A stretch of DNA of 64,000 nucleotides, from contig OX453287.1 of NCBI GenBank assembly GCA_949710005.1, forward strand, positions 1,204,501 to 1,268,500, in the 5' to 3' direction. The stretch is from Ricordea florida. Taxonomy: Eukaryota > Cnidaria > Anthozoa > Corallimorpharia > Ricordeidae. The translations under genes and the position numbers were made by a program. How positions within the stretch are numbered: position 1 is the stretch's first letter; each line of letters opens with the position of its first letter. This document shows, piece after piece, positions 40,167 through 48,453 of the stretch. Under the pieces are notes generated by a model. That model had not been told where the DNA came from. It was given only the letters and a program-made list of their open reading frames with translations, and made no database searches.

Positions 40167-40179
40167 GTATCTTATAAAT
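40167..40179 (+). promoter_or_regulatory. GTATCTTATAAAT box for the capsid gene
   Basis: 5 nt before the ATG at 40185; same sequence and spacing as element A. Confidence 0.6.
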
Positions 40180-40184
40180 TTACA

Positions 40185-41426
40185 ATGACGTCTGAAAAAA
40201 TTAATCCAAACAGAATTCCCAAAGAACCCTTTGGCTTGAAAGCAGAATCAACCCTGAATAGAATTACTCTAAATCCATCCTCAGCCAGCCCCGGAGAAAC
40301 ATTATATATAAATATTCCAAAACTCGCCGAGAATTTGGTGATTGTGCCCGGAAGTGTATCTCTTCTATTTGATTTAGATGTCGAGGGCCATGCGAATAAC
40401 ACAGTTGTGAATAATGTGGGCCGTAATCTTGTAACCAGACTAAAAGTTCTTTTTGGAGGAGAAACATTGCAAGATACCCAAGGATATGATTTATTTCAAA
40501 CATATCATGATTTATTCTTAACCGAAGAAGAGCGCGAAGATAGATTAAAACAAGGAATTTCTTCGGTAAATATTAGAAAACTTAGAACAAAAGCCGGAGA
40601 TGCAAAAACACAAGACGTAAAGGAAGTTGCCCTCGCCAATGTACATGGAACAAAGTACAGAATACCAATAAATCATCCTATTCTAAATGATCATGGAGTT
40701 TTTTATCCGAAAGCATTGGAAAACCATCTTATATTTGAGATTACTCTTGCCCCGATCGCCAATATTCTTATTTATTCTGACACAACCAAAGCGCCATCGT
40801 ATTCAATCAAAAACTTAGAGTTAGAATATTCATCAATTTCTAGCGAATACTTGGCGCGCGAGGCTCAAGCAGCTTATCAAGTTGGGAAAGGATTCTTTTA
40901 CGAAAATGTTACTTTACACAAAACTTTTACATTTTCCATTGGCGGCGATGGCGTTATTAATCAGCATATTAATTTACCGAGAAGATCAATGACGGGAATA
41001 TTGTTTTTGTTTTTAATGCCTCAAGCTGCAGGAGCAAGGGATTCTGAAAATTTTTATAATCCGGGCATATCTTCCGTTGAAATTGATGTTGATGGCGTAC
41101 CAAATAGAATATACTCTAGAGGAATGATTCCGTCCGATCTTTGGGAATCCGTGAAGAAAAGATTCCGACCAACGGGAGGAGAACAAATTTCTTTGAAAGA
41201 AAAAGAATTTTACGCGGATAAGTTTGCTCTTTGGGTTGATACTAGAACTCATCCAGATAATGGTATTCATGGGGGAGGGCTTGCTCTAAATAATACGCAC
41301 GACGGCGTAAAAATAGAAATAAAAAGGAAACAGGGCGGAACCGGAACCATAACTTGTCATATGTTTGTCGTGGCGGATGCAATGATGGAGATTATGAATT
41401 CGGGTTTGAGATCAATTAAGTACTGA
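40185..41426 (+). CDS. Putative major capsid protein, 413 aa (element B)
   Basis: Collinear with the 414-aa protein of element A, with matching blocks SPGETLYINIPKLAENLVIV, YRIPINHPILNDHGVFYPKA, NLPRRSMTGILFLFLMPQAA and WVDTRTHPDNGIHGGGL. Differences cluster in the loop after DLWESVKKRF and near the C-terminus. Intact. Capsid assignment is by position, beta-rich character and conservation, not by a diagnostic motif. Confidence 0.75.
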   Translation: MTSEKINPNRIPKEPFGLKAESTLNRITLNPSSASPGETLYINIPKLAENLVIVPGSVSLLFDLDVEGHANNTVVNNVGRNLVTRLKVLFGGETLQDTQGYDLFQTYHDLFLTEEEREDRLKQGISSVNIRKLRTKAGDAKTQDVKEVALANVHGTKYRIPINHPILNDHGVFYPKALENHLIFEITLAPIANILIYSDTTKAPSYSIKNLELEYSSISSEYLAREAQAAYQVGKGFFYENVTLHKTFTFSIGGDGVINQHINLPRRSMTGILFLFLMPQAAGARDSENFYNPGISSVEIDVDGVPNRIYSRGMIPSDLWESVKKRFRPTGGEQISLKEKEFYADKFALWVDTRTHPDNGIHGGGLALNNTHDGVKIEIKRKQGGTGTITCHMFVVADAMMEIMNSGLRSIKY

Positions 41427-41429
41427 GAA

Positions 41430-41435
41430 TCTAAA
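41430..41435 (+). promoter_or_regulatory. TCTAAA box for the ATPase gene
   Basis: GAATCTAAAAACATAATG, 26 nt before the chosen ATG at 41462. Confidence 0.65.
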
Positions 41436-41461
41436 AACATAATGTTATGATACAAAAAATT

Positions 41462-42088
41462 ATGGAAGATTTGCGAGATAAAATCCCATTCCATTGTATA
41501 ATAACAGGACCCACAAATTGCGGAAAAACAAAGTACTTAATTGAACAGCTCCGGGGAACTTTCCGGAAAGTTTTTGAATATATTGTATTAATTTGTCCGA
41601 CCTATTCCAAAAATAAAACTTATCATAATTTCGCTAGGGGAGATAAAAATTTCTATGTATTATCGCCGGATTCAAGTAATCAGGATGAGATCAATGAATT
41701 GCTGAATGATTGTCAAACCTTATTCTCCGGAACTAATACTTTAATAATTTTAGATGATTGCGCCGTATCTACTGATCTGAAGAAAAGATCAAATAAGTTT
41801 ATAGATTTAGCATTCTCCGGAAGGCATCATGGATTATCACTTTGGGTTCTAACTCAGCAATTAACTTCAATAGCAAAACCATTTCGGGAAAATGTTGCCT
41901 GCGTCGTTACTTTTCATAATCCCTCTCAGAAAGGCATGAAAATGTTTTTCGAAGATTACGGCGGCGATTTGGATTATGAATTGGGGAAAAAGTTTGTGGA
42001 ACTCCTGAAAACCGAAAAATATTCTAGGTTATGTTTGAGTTTGCGTTATCCATTTAATTGTTATTTAGAGATTCCGGAAGTGATTTAA
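41462..42088 (+). CDS. FtsK/HerA-type genome-packaging ATPase, 208 aa (element B)
   Basis: Walker A GPTNCGKTKY, Walker B LIILDD and VLTQQLTSI at the same positions as element A. An upstream in-frame ATG at 41447 would add MIQKI, but it lies in the conserved leader and is out of frame in element A, so MEDLRDKIPF is taken as the start. Very high similarity to the element A protein. Confidence 0.93.
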   Translation: MEDLRDKIPFHCIITGPTNCGKTKYLIEQLRGTFRKVFEYIVLICPTYSKNKTYHNFARGDKNFYVLSPDSSNQDEINELLNDCQTLFSGTNTLIILDDCAVSTDLKKRSNKFIDLAFSGRHHGLSLWVLTQQLTSIAKPFRENVACVVTFHNPSQKGMKMFFEDYGGDLDYELGKKFVELLKTEKYSRLCLSLRYPFNCYLEIPEVI

Positions 42089-42093
42089 CAAAG

Positions 42094-42645
42094 ATGACAA
42101 AAGTAGAAGATTACATTAATCAAACAGAAGAAAAATCTGAAGATGGCGAACTGGAAATAAAACAAGAATCACTGGCCATTCTCGCTGTTCTCGGGACCAC
42201 AAAAGAATATTTTGGGGTTGAAATGAGTCTGGGAGATGTAAAGAAATTATCTGCAAAAGATGTAGAAAAATATTTTAATCGTTATCAATCGGTAATGGGT
42301 AAGAAAATTAACGGAGGATTGGTTGATTCTTCCCTTGAATTAGTTTCCAAACTTATTTCGTATTTTGTTCCGGTAGATGACATAGATGCTCTTTGCGATG
42401 ATTTGAAGAAAGATAATTTGGTTAATCGAGAATTAACAAACTTTGTAGGTCTCTTGGCATTAAAAGGAGGAAGACTGACGGCACTTGCTAGCGGGGTATT
42501 TCAGGTTGCTAAACACGTTAAATTCAACAAAAATCAACAAAAATCAAGAGAAGAACCAATAAATTCTAACACAACTGATCGGTCCTCTACAGATCTTGAA
42601 CAGGAAACTAAGCAATCTACTGAAGGCGTTGATACTGTGTATTAA
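42094..42645 (+). CDS. Conserved protein downstream of ATPase, 183 aa (element B)
   Basis: Starts MTKVEDYINQ 5 nt after the ATPase stop, as in element A. Shared blocks include ESLAILAVLGTTKEYFGV, DVEKYFNRYQSVMGKKI and NFVGLLALKGGRLTALASG; the C-terminus is TEGVDTVY. A small insertion is seen before the tail (KSREEP). Function unknown. Confidence 0.82.
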   Translation: MTKVEDYINQTEEKSEDGELEIKQESLAILAVLGTTKEYFGVEMSLGDVKKLSAKDVEKYFNRYQSVMGKKINGGLVDSSLELVSKLISYFVPVDDIDALCDDLKKDNLVNRELTNFVGLLALKGGRLTALASGVFQVAKHVKFNKNQQKSREEPINSNTTDRSSTDLEQETKQSTEGVDTVY

Positions 42646-42650
42646 ACAGA

Positions 42651-42656
42651 TCTAAA
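42651..42656 (+). promoter_or_regulatory. TCTAAA box for the 132-aa gene
   Basis: CAGATCTAAAAACTTAT, 26 nt before the ATG at 42683. Confidence 0.65.
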
Positions 42657-42682
42657 AACTTATCTGTAGCATCTAAATAATA

Positions 42683-43081
42683 ATGTCTGAAGAAGTAGAA
42701 CAAATTACTGCAGAACCCAAAACAGAAAATAAAGATACTAAAAAGAAGGAGAAGGATCCCAAAAAGGTTGCCGCTGGAAAGAAATTGGCGGAATATAATA
42801 AAAAAGCAAAAGAAGCATTAGCCAGAGAGATGAAAAACGAAGAACAACCGAAAACTTCTGAAAACATAGAATATAAATCATGGCTTCCGGAGTTATCTTT
42901 TACTACTGTTTTATCTATTGTCGGGTTGGGGTTTACAGCGTTTGATCTTTTTATGAGATATAAGGAAAAAGCCAGAGATGAATATACCAATAGGATACCT
43001 GACTTATCACAAGTTCCTCAATTACCGCAGCCAAAAAAGATTCCATTTTCTGCAACACCAAAATCTTTGGGAATGGAATAA
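42683..43081 (+). CDS. Lys-rich membrane-anchored protein, 132 aa (element B)
   Basis: Basic block KDTKKKEKDPKKVAAGKKLA, identical to element A, then a membrane segment (FTTVLSIVGLGFTAFDLFM). The flanking acidic and Pro-rich parts differ between the elements. The invariance of the basic block suggests it is the functional part, probably nucleic-acid contact. Confidence 0.85.
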   Translation: MSEEVEQITAEPKTENKDTKKKEKDPKKVAAGKKLAEYNKKAKEALAREMKNEEQPKTSENIEYKSWLPELSFTTVLSIVGLGFTAFDLFMRYKEKARDEYTNRIPDLSQVPQLPQPKKIPFSATPKSLGME

Positions 43082-43094
43082 AGTTATTTAAAAG

Positions 43095-43115
43095 TTTCTT
43101 ACTGATGAGTAAAAA
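43095..43115 (+). promoter_or_regulatory. Shared leader before the 72-aa gene
   Basis: TTTCTTACTGATGAGTAAAA precedes the ATG at 43118 and recurs at 44140-44160 before the coiled-coil gene. A degenerate TTTAAAAG lies just upstream in place of TCTAAA. Confidence 0.6.
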
Positions 43116-43117
43116 TT

Positions 43118-43336
43118 ATGTCAACAGAAAACAAACTTGTGAAAACTGTAACTGATTCAGCCGTGCTCATCGGATTAAGTGCGGGGGTAGGGTATGTGGC
43201 AAAAAAGATGATGAAAGAATCATTTTTGAGTGATCCGTCCATGAGTATTACAAATTACGCAAAATGGGTAGCGGTATTATCCGGAAGTATGTATCTAAAA
43301 ACATATTTAGAGGATCAAAAGATTTTACCAAAATAA
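43118..43336 (+). CDS. Small membrane protein, 72 aa (element B)
   Basis: Differs from the element A copy at only a few residues (for example SVGYLA/GVGYVA region and NDPSSS/SDPSMS). Same two hydrophobic segments. Stop codon 1 nt before the next ATG. Confidence 0.85.
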   Translation: MSTENKLVKTVTDSAVLIGLSAGVGYVAKKMMKESFLSDPSMSITNYAKWVAVLSGSMYLKTYLEDQKILPK

Positions 43337-43337
43337 A

Positions 43338-43730
43338 ATGGCATCAGTAGCAATGATGATTGGTGGGGCCTTAGTTAATGCAGCAGCATTTACCGGAGGA
43401 AATATTCTTACAAGATTTATATTCGGGAAAAAAGCGGATACGGAAAAAATACGGCACGATAAGGCAATGGAAAAATATCAAAGAGATTACGCAGAATATC
43501 AGGAAAAAAGACAAAAAATGCTTGATTGGAAAATGAAGAAAAAAGAGGAAAAATTTCAAGCATCAAAAAATATTTCGGCTACAAATCAGGCTTTTGCGCT
43601 GTACGCTCAAATGGCGGAACCTAAATTCTCTGATTATTATAAACCAAGCGAAGAACAAAAGACCGGAGAAATGATATATGTTGGCGCAGGAATGTTAGGA
43701 TTGGGGTATGCGGTAAGTAAATTATTATAA
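43338..43730 (+). CDS. Small two-membrane-segment protein, 130 aa (element B)
   Basis: Same length and layout as in element A (MASVAMMIGGALVNAAAFTG ... GAGMLGLGYAVSKLL), with the shared SDYYKPSEEQKTGEM block. Translation probably depends on the preceding 72-aa gene. Confidence 0.85.
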   Translation: MASVAMMIGGALVNAAAFTGGNILTRFIFGKKADTEKIRHDKAMEKYQRDYAEYQEKRQKMLDWKMKKKEEKFQASKNISATNQAFALYAQMAEPKFSDYYKPSEEQKTGEMIYVGAGMLGLGYAVSKLL

Positions 43731-43737
43731 ATTATTA

Positions 43738-43778
43738 TTATATAACTTGAAATACAGAAATTACAATAAGTTATATAA
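43738..43778. terminator. 3' hairpin between convergent genes (element B)
   Basis: TTATATAACTT, 19-nt loop, AAGTTATATAA, between the stops of the 130-aa and 90-aa genes. Perfect 11-bp stem. Confidence 0.75.
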
Positions 43779-43787
43779 CATAAGGCA

Positions 43788-44060
43788 TTATTTTTTATTA
43801 AATTTCGAAGCTACTTTTCCCAACATTTCTTCATCACTAATTCTATTATCATTTTCTATTCCATATTTTTCAGTTACTTTTGCTCTCATTTGTCTTTTAT
43901 ATTCCAAAAAATCTCTATCTGGATCATGTTCTTTTTGCATTTGACTTAATACTTTACAAACATCTTGCGGGCTCATATTTATTCCAAATTTTTTAGCGTA
44001 ATTTACTAAATCCAAATTACTAATTGTATTAGTATAATATTTTTGTTCTTCGTTACTCAT
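43788..44060 (-). CDS. Unrecognised 90-aa protein (element B cargo)
   Basis: Soluble, charged and mostly helical by eye (NLDLVNYAKKFGINMSPQDV; DRDFLEYKRQMRAKVTEKYG). Not related to the 270-aa gene in the same slot of element A. An exact AAAATTGA lies 39 nt upstream. Family unknown. Confidence 0.75.
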   Translation of the reverse strand: MSNEEQKYYTNTISNLDLVNYAKKFGINMSPQDVCKVLSQMQKEHDPDRDFLEYKRQMRAKVTEKYGIENDNRISDEEMLGKVASKFNKK

Positions 44061-44099
44061 TTTATTTTACTTTTATTTTATATTTTTTCTTTTTAAATC

Positions 44100-44107
44100 T
44101 CAATTTT
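44100..44107 (-). promoter_or_regulatory. AAAATTGA box for the 90-aa gene
   Basis: Minus-strand AAAATTGAGATTTAAAAAG, 39 nt before the ATG at 44060. Confidence 0.65.
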
Positions 44108-44131
44108 GATTTTATTACCGACTCAAGGTAA

Positions 44132-44160
44132 TCTAAAGATTTCTTACTGATGAGTAAAAA
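44132..44160 (+). promoter_or_regulatory. TCTAAA box and shared leader of the coiled-coil gene
   Basis: AATCTAAAGA at 44130-44139 is followed by TTTCTTACTGATGAGTAAAA. The box core (44132-44137) is 26 nt before the ATG. Confidence 0.65.
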
Positions 44161-44163
44161 ATC

Positions 44164-45339
44164 ATGGCAGAAGAAATACCAATGGAAGATTTTTCAAGAG
44201 ATAATGACGATGCCGACGATAATAATTGGGATTGGGATGATGCCTTTTACCAAAACGCAAACACATCAACATCCCTTGAACAAGATTATCATGGTTATGA
44301 TGATTATAACCAATCAAGAGACAGGGCTCAATGGGATCAGACTGCGGAAGATGTGGGCCGGGATAGTTTTAGAGATGAAAGAAGGGTAGAAGCAGCCCAA
44401 TATCTAAAACGGTATTTTCCTGAATTCGATCCGAAGAACGCATCATTTAACGTTGAATTTGGGAAAGATGGTAGTATAATCGGGACATTAAGTGGTAGGA
44501 CAAATGCCGTGCCGCATATCATACTTGATAAAGATGGAAATCTTAGGGTCGAAGATTTACCAAAAGGAATGAGAAAAGAACTGGGCGCAGATTATGAAAC
44601 AATGTTGAATATTTTAAATGAAGAGAAAGAAAAACATAATGAATTACAATCCGCAGTGCAGGGAATAGACGCGCTTTTGGCAACACGAACGGAGGAGATT
44701 GAAGGATATGTGAAGAGAGAAAAAGAGCTTCGATTATTCATTGAGAAACAACAGGAAAAACAGGCGGAGAATAAATCCCTTTTTGACCAAACCGTAAAAC
44801 AGAACATAGAATTAAAAACACAAGCGGAGAAAATTTTGGAAGAAGTAAAATTGTACAAAGAGGAGATTGATAAATATAAGAAAGATAAGTTAAATTTACA
44901 AAAGCTAGAAAAGAGCAGGGATCGTCTAAAAACAGAGAACGACAAATTGAAAGAGCAAATAGGTGAACAATTGTCAGACATTGAGAGCAGAAAAGATGAA
45001 ATACTTAAAAATTTACCATTAAGAGAGCGAATAAAGTACATCTTCAAAAAGTATGGATTTACGGTCTTTGCTATTTTAAGTGCGGTGGGGGTCGTCATTG
45101 GTGTTATAGTTTCTAATCTTTCAAAGGGTTTATCTGCATTGGGTAGGGGTGTTGGTAATGGATTAAAAACTTTAGGTAAAAAACTGGGCGAAATATTACC
45201 AGGAATGGTTGGTGCAATAGTTAGCTTTCTTTTCAAAACCGCGGGCCAGGTTATTGGATTTTTGGGGGAGAATGCTTGGCTTTTAATAATGGCGGTGGTT
45301 CTATATTTTGTGGAAAGTATAAAAAAGAAGAGAAAGTAA
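44164..45339 (+). CDS. Long coiled-coil protein with C-terminal membrane domain, 391 aa (element B)
   Basis: Acidic Asp/Asn-rich N-terminus, coiled coil from about residue 135 to 280, and the same C-terminal triple-hydrophobic domain as element A (GFTVFAILSAVGVVIGVIV, GEILPGMVGAIVSFLF, ENAWLLIMAVVLYF). The last about 110 residues are almost unchanged between elements while the coiled coil differs by indels. Function not known; a structural membrane protein is likely. Confidence 0.87.
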   Translation: MAEEIPMEDFSRDNDDADDNNWDWDDAFYQNANTSTSLEQDYHGYDDYNQSRDRAQWDQTAEDVGRDSFRDERRVEAAQYLKRYFPEFDPKNASFNVEFGKDGSIIGTLSGRTNAVPHIILDKDGNLRVEDLPKGMRKELGADYETMLNILNEEKEKHNELQSAVQGIDALLATRTEEIEGYVKREKELRLFIEKQQEKQAENKSLFDQTVKQNIELKTQAEKILEEVKLYKEEIDKYKKDKLNLQKLEKSRDRLKTENDKLKEQIGEQLSDIESRKDEILKNLPLRERIKYIFKKYGFTVFAILSAVGVVIGVIVSNLSKGLSALGRGVGNGLKTLGKKLGEILPGMVGAIVSFLFKTAGQVIGFLGENAWLLIMAVVLYFVESIKKKRK

Positions 45340-45377
45340 CAAATTTAAAGATATCATGCCGTTCAGTAAAATACAAT

Positions 45378-45992
45378 ATGGGAGAATACAATGGAATTTA
45401 TCCACAAATACCAAATAATAATTTTCAAACACCGGGTGGAGATGGCGCAATTAATTTCAGATTACAAAAATCGAGCGAAGTATTGCAAAATCTCGAGAAG
45501 GAAATTAAACATTACGAAGAAGTGAGGAAAAAATATAATAGAGCAAGAGGAATATGCACAAAAATTAGCGTTTCTGGCGGTTTTATTTCCGTTATCCTAT
45601 CCGCAAGCGGGCTTGGAACCTCTCTCACGGGTTTTGGTGCAATAGTCGGAGTTCCTTTGGGTGTGGTTGGTGGTGTTTTTGGAGGATTATCGGTTGGATT
45701 TGGAATAGCCTCAAAAAGTCTTTCCTCAAAAGTTAGTAAACACGAACAAACCGTTGCAATTGCGAAATCAAAATTAAACACCATTAACGATTTGGTTTCA
45801 AAAGCTTTGAAAAATAATGTCATATCCGATCAAGAATTTTCCATAATTTTGGCGGAATTGGAAAAGTTTCAAAAACTGAAACAAGAGGTTCGCCAAAAAT
45901 TCAGAAAAGATTCGGAAAAAAACTTCGACATGAGTATGATAAGGAAGAAAGTCCGAGAAGATCTGTTAAAAGAACTTACCGGAGGTCATTAA
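45378..45992 (+). CDS. Glycine-rich hydrophobic hairpin protein, 204 aa (element B)
   Basis: The frame is open from 45276, but MGEYNGIYPQIP at 45378 matches the element A start and follows the same GTAAAATACAATATG leader. Coiled coil, then GLGTSLTGFGAIVGVPLGVV hydrophobic region, then LVSKALKNNVISDQEFSIIL. An extra FQTPGGDGA insert lies near the start. Confidence 0.85.
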   Translation: MGEYNGIYPQIPNNNFQTPGGDGAINFRLQKSSEVLQNLEKEIKHYEEVRKKYNRARGICTKISVSGGFISVILSASGLGTSLTGFGAIVGVPLGVVGGVFGGLSVGFGIASKSLSSKVSKHEQTVAIAKSKLNTINDLVSKALKNNVISDQEFSIILAELEKFQKLKQEVRQKFRKDSEKNFDMSMIRKKVREDLLKELTGGH

Positions 45993-46067
45993 AATTTGTT
46001 TACGAGAAAACGGAAGTTGGTTGCAATTGTTTCGCCGGCATTAATTGATTTTACATCTTATTCTTAA

Positions 46068-46073
46068 TCTAAA
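46068..46073 (+). promoter_or_regulatory. TCTAAA box for the 537-aa gene
   Basis: TTAATCTAAAGATCAG, 30 nt before the ATG; the leader ends GAATAAGATG as in element A. Confidence 0.6.
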
Positions 46074-46103
46074 GATCAGAAAAATTGGAAAACAAAGAAT
46101 AAG

Positions 46104-47717
46104 ATGTTATTTAGCGATTTCAAAAACCGATACCCAAGGGCAAACCTTGAAAAATTTTCATTTGTGAATGACTCATTCGGGGGATATATCGAATGGAAAG
46201 TTAATGGAACAACAATTATGTCCGATGACGATCCTTCTGGAGAAACATGGACTGCAAATCTTTCCGATAATTTGAAAAAGTTGTTATGGGAAGATTTGGG
46301 TTTAGAAAATAAAGTAAAAGTAAGTTCATTTCCCCAAAGTTTAACATTTACAAAACAACCATATCCAATACCCGGAATTAAATTCAACGAATTTGCTCTT
46401 GATGTTACAAAATTATTAACCAATCTGAAAATATATGTTTCAGAAAAAGATAATTTCACAGCGACAATGAAGAATATTTTTAAAAATCAAACTGTGGGAT
46501 TTACCAGTGGAAAAGAAACTAGAGCCTGGTTAAGTAAACCAAATATTAATCAGTGGCCACAACAATTAAACATGGCAGTTTGGTGCGCATCGTCAGGATG
46601 CGGAGTAAGTTTAAGTGATATTTTTGGATACCCCAAAGTTATCAGAAGTTTTTTCGTATTTCACATTTACTTTACAATAAGAAGAATAATAGAGGAATTG
46701 AAGGTGTCATTACCAGGGGTAGAAACTTTTTCTTTGAAAAATAATTCGTACGACAAAAATGCTTATAATAGATTATGCGCAGAATTTGGGTTAAGCAATG
46801 ATCAAGATTATAAGGGCTGGAACAAACCTTTAGCGGATTTTAGATTCAAGGGCGGGGCAAACCATGGAGCTGGTGATATATTCATTGATTATGGGGGAGG
46901 ATATACAGACCATGATGCAGTTCCGGGAAGTGAAGCCGCGCAAGCAAAGGGCGGCGGATTTCAAAATGTGAGGGTCATAAGAAATTATGATACAGAAGCT
47001 AATATTTGGCCGAGCCGCGATCATAAATTTTACGACGATGGCGGAAGAAAAAATATGGGAAATTTAGTTTCAATGCTCCGAAATGATCATTTTGTTGATT
47101 TTCAATATGCTTGGTTTATACCAGAAACTGGTCATGGATTAACAAAGGCGGGATTGGGGAGAATAAATAGATCGATTGAAGCTTTTGTTTATTGCGTTTT
47201 GGGCGCACAAGTTAATACTAGAACTTCAATTGTTAGTAAAGGAGGTGGAGGTTTTGAAACTCAGCAAAACTTTATAAAATTATTTGAAAGTTCGGTGATT
47301 GAAAATGATGTGTCCCAATCAATTCAAAGATATCAAACGGCGGTTCAAGAATCAAAATCCCGACTTGATTTGGCCGTAGCTCCTGGTGTTTGGCTAATGC
47401 CGAGCAATTTAATTATAAATACGGAAAGCGTTATTGGATATAATAATGATTTGAAAAGGGTAACAGAAGATATGACTTTTGGGGTGAATAATTCAATAAA
47501 TGCGGGCACAAAAAATGTCGGAATAAGACATAGTTTGGGAGCAACAAAGGTTTTATTAAATACCGCCCCACAACCAGCAAAACCCAAACAAACTAAAGTT
47601 ATCGAAACAGAAAATGAGGAAGAAGAAATTAGCAATATTGAAACATCTTCTCATCAAAATAATCTTATTGTTTTAATAATTGGAGGAGGATTATTATCCT
47701 GGTTTTTATTCCGTTAA
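46104..47717 (+). CDS. Large tail-anchored virion-type protein, 537 aa (element B)
   Basis: Same blocks as element A (YPKVIRSFFVFHIYFTIRRI, FVDFQYAWFIPETGHGLTKA, LMPSNLIINTESVIGYNN) and the same C-terminal anchor (LIVLIIGGGLLSWFLF). The region after the Gly-rich loop (about residues 265-300) and the Glu-rich stretch before the anchor are the most divergent parts, as expected for exposed or linker segments. Confidence 0.85.
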   Translation: MLFSDFKNRYPRANLEKFSFVNDSFGGYIEWKVNGTTIMSDDDPSGETWTANLSDNLKKLLWEDLGLENKVKVSSFPQSLTFTKQPYPIPGIKFNEFALDVTKLLTNLKIYVSEKDNFTATMKNIFKNQTVGFTSGKETRAWLSKPNINQWPQQLNMAVWCASSGCGVSLSDIFGYPKVIRSFFVFHIYFTIRRIIEELKVSLPGVETFSLKNNSYDKNAYNRLCAEFGLSNDQDYKGWNKPLADFRFKGGANHGAGDIFIDYGGGYTDHDAVPGSEAAQAKGGGFQNVRVIRNYDTEANIWPSRDHKFYDDGGRKNMGNLVSMLRNDHFVDFQYAWFIPETGHGLTKAGLGRINRSIEAFVYCVLGAQVNTRTSIVSKGGGGFETQQNFIKLFESSVIENDVSQSIQRYQTAVQESKSRLDLAVAPGVWLMPSNLIINTESVIGYNNDLKRVTEDMTFGVNNSINAGTKNVGIRHSLGATKVLLNTAPQPAKPKQTKVIETENEEEEISNIETSSHQNNLIVLIIGGGLLSWFLFR

Positions 47718-47733
47718 TGTTTTGATTACGTAA

Positions 47734-47739
47734 TCTAAA
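47734..47739 (+). promoter_or_regulatory. TCTAAA box for the 211-aa gene
   Basis: GTAATCTAAAGGAG, 27 nt before the ATG at 47767. Confidence 0.6.
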
Positions 47740-47766
47740 GGAGAATATGGTGTAATCAAAACAAAA

Positions 47767-48402
47767 ATGCTCAGTATTACAATGTACGATTCAGAAACTA
47801 GAATTTATTTAGATCCGCCGCTGAAAAATCTTCGGGAGATACAACTCCTGGATTGTAATATACAAACCAAAAGATTGATTAATTTCAAGGAGGAACAGAA
47901 AATATTATATGGCAAAAATCAGAGCTTCATAATTGAGCCGGGCACATATACTATTCATGGTATTCAATCAATCTTTCTTAATAATGATCCTGGTTTGGAA
48001 AAAATAACAATAATTGAGACTGATACCATTGACTATCTTTATTCAAATAAGAACTCCAAAGTTATAATTACGAGAGGATTGTCAATTGGTTTAGGAGTTC
48101 CTATAGTTTTAAATCCTGGCAAATTATATCCCATAAATATTCAGTTTAAGGAGCCGTTGAGACTTATGTGTAGCATAGTGGATAATAGGTCGTCATATAT
48201 GAATATCACCAAATATGGAGAACTTGTAAAACTCGCGCCATCTAATTTACTAGCAAACATTCCTTCACAAGATTATCCGGCAATTCCAGTTCAAAAATAT
48301 GAAAGTCCCATAAACCACTTTGATTTAACCATCTTTGACAATGAATGGAAAAAACTTGATCTGAAGGGTTCACCCATAACTTTTAGTTTAAGATTTAGAT
48401 AA
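47767..48402 (+). CDS. Putative minor virion protein, 211 aa (element B)
   Basis: Conserved with the 208-aa protein in SITMYDSETRIYLDPPLK, QLLDCNIQTKRLI, KEPLRLMCSIVDNRSSYM, LLANIPSQDYPAIPV and the C-terminal HFDLTIFD...ITFSLRF. The central part (residues about 45-105) is much more divergent than the ends. Ends just before the hairpin at 48410-48439. Confidence 0.8.
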   Translation: MLSITMYDSETRIYLDPPLKNLREIQLLDCNIQTKRLINFKEEQKILYGKNQSFIIEPGTYTIHGIQSIFLNNDPGLEKITIIETDTIDYLYSNKNSKVIITRGLSIGLGVPIVLNPGKLYPINIQFKEPLRLMCSIVDNRSSYMNITKYGELVKLAPSNLLANIPSQDYPAIPVQKYESPINHFDLTIFDNEWKKLDLKGSPITFSLRFR

Positions 48403-48409
48403 ATTTTTT

Positions 48410-48439
48410 GTTATGTAACCAGTAATTGGGTTATATAAC
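48410..48439. terminator. 3' hairpin between convergent genes (element B)
   Basis: GTTATGTAACC, 8-nt loop, GGTTATATAAC: the element A hairpin (12332-12361) in the opposite orientation, conserved across the two elements. Confidence 0.78.
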
Positions 48440-48453
48440 ATAATTATTTATAA

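Noticed and set aside
41447-41461. Extra MIQKI start for the element B ATPase
   Set aside because: The upstream ATG lies in the conserved leader and is out of frame in element A.
45276-45377. Extended N-terminus of the 204-aa protein
   Set aside because: This part overlaps the end of the previous gene in another frame; element A starts at the equivalent of 45378.
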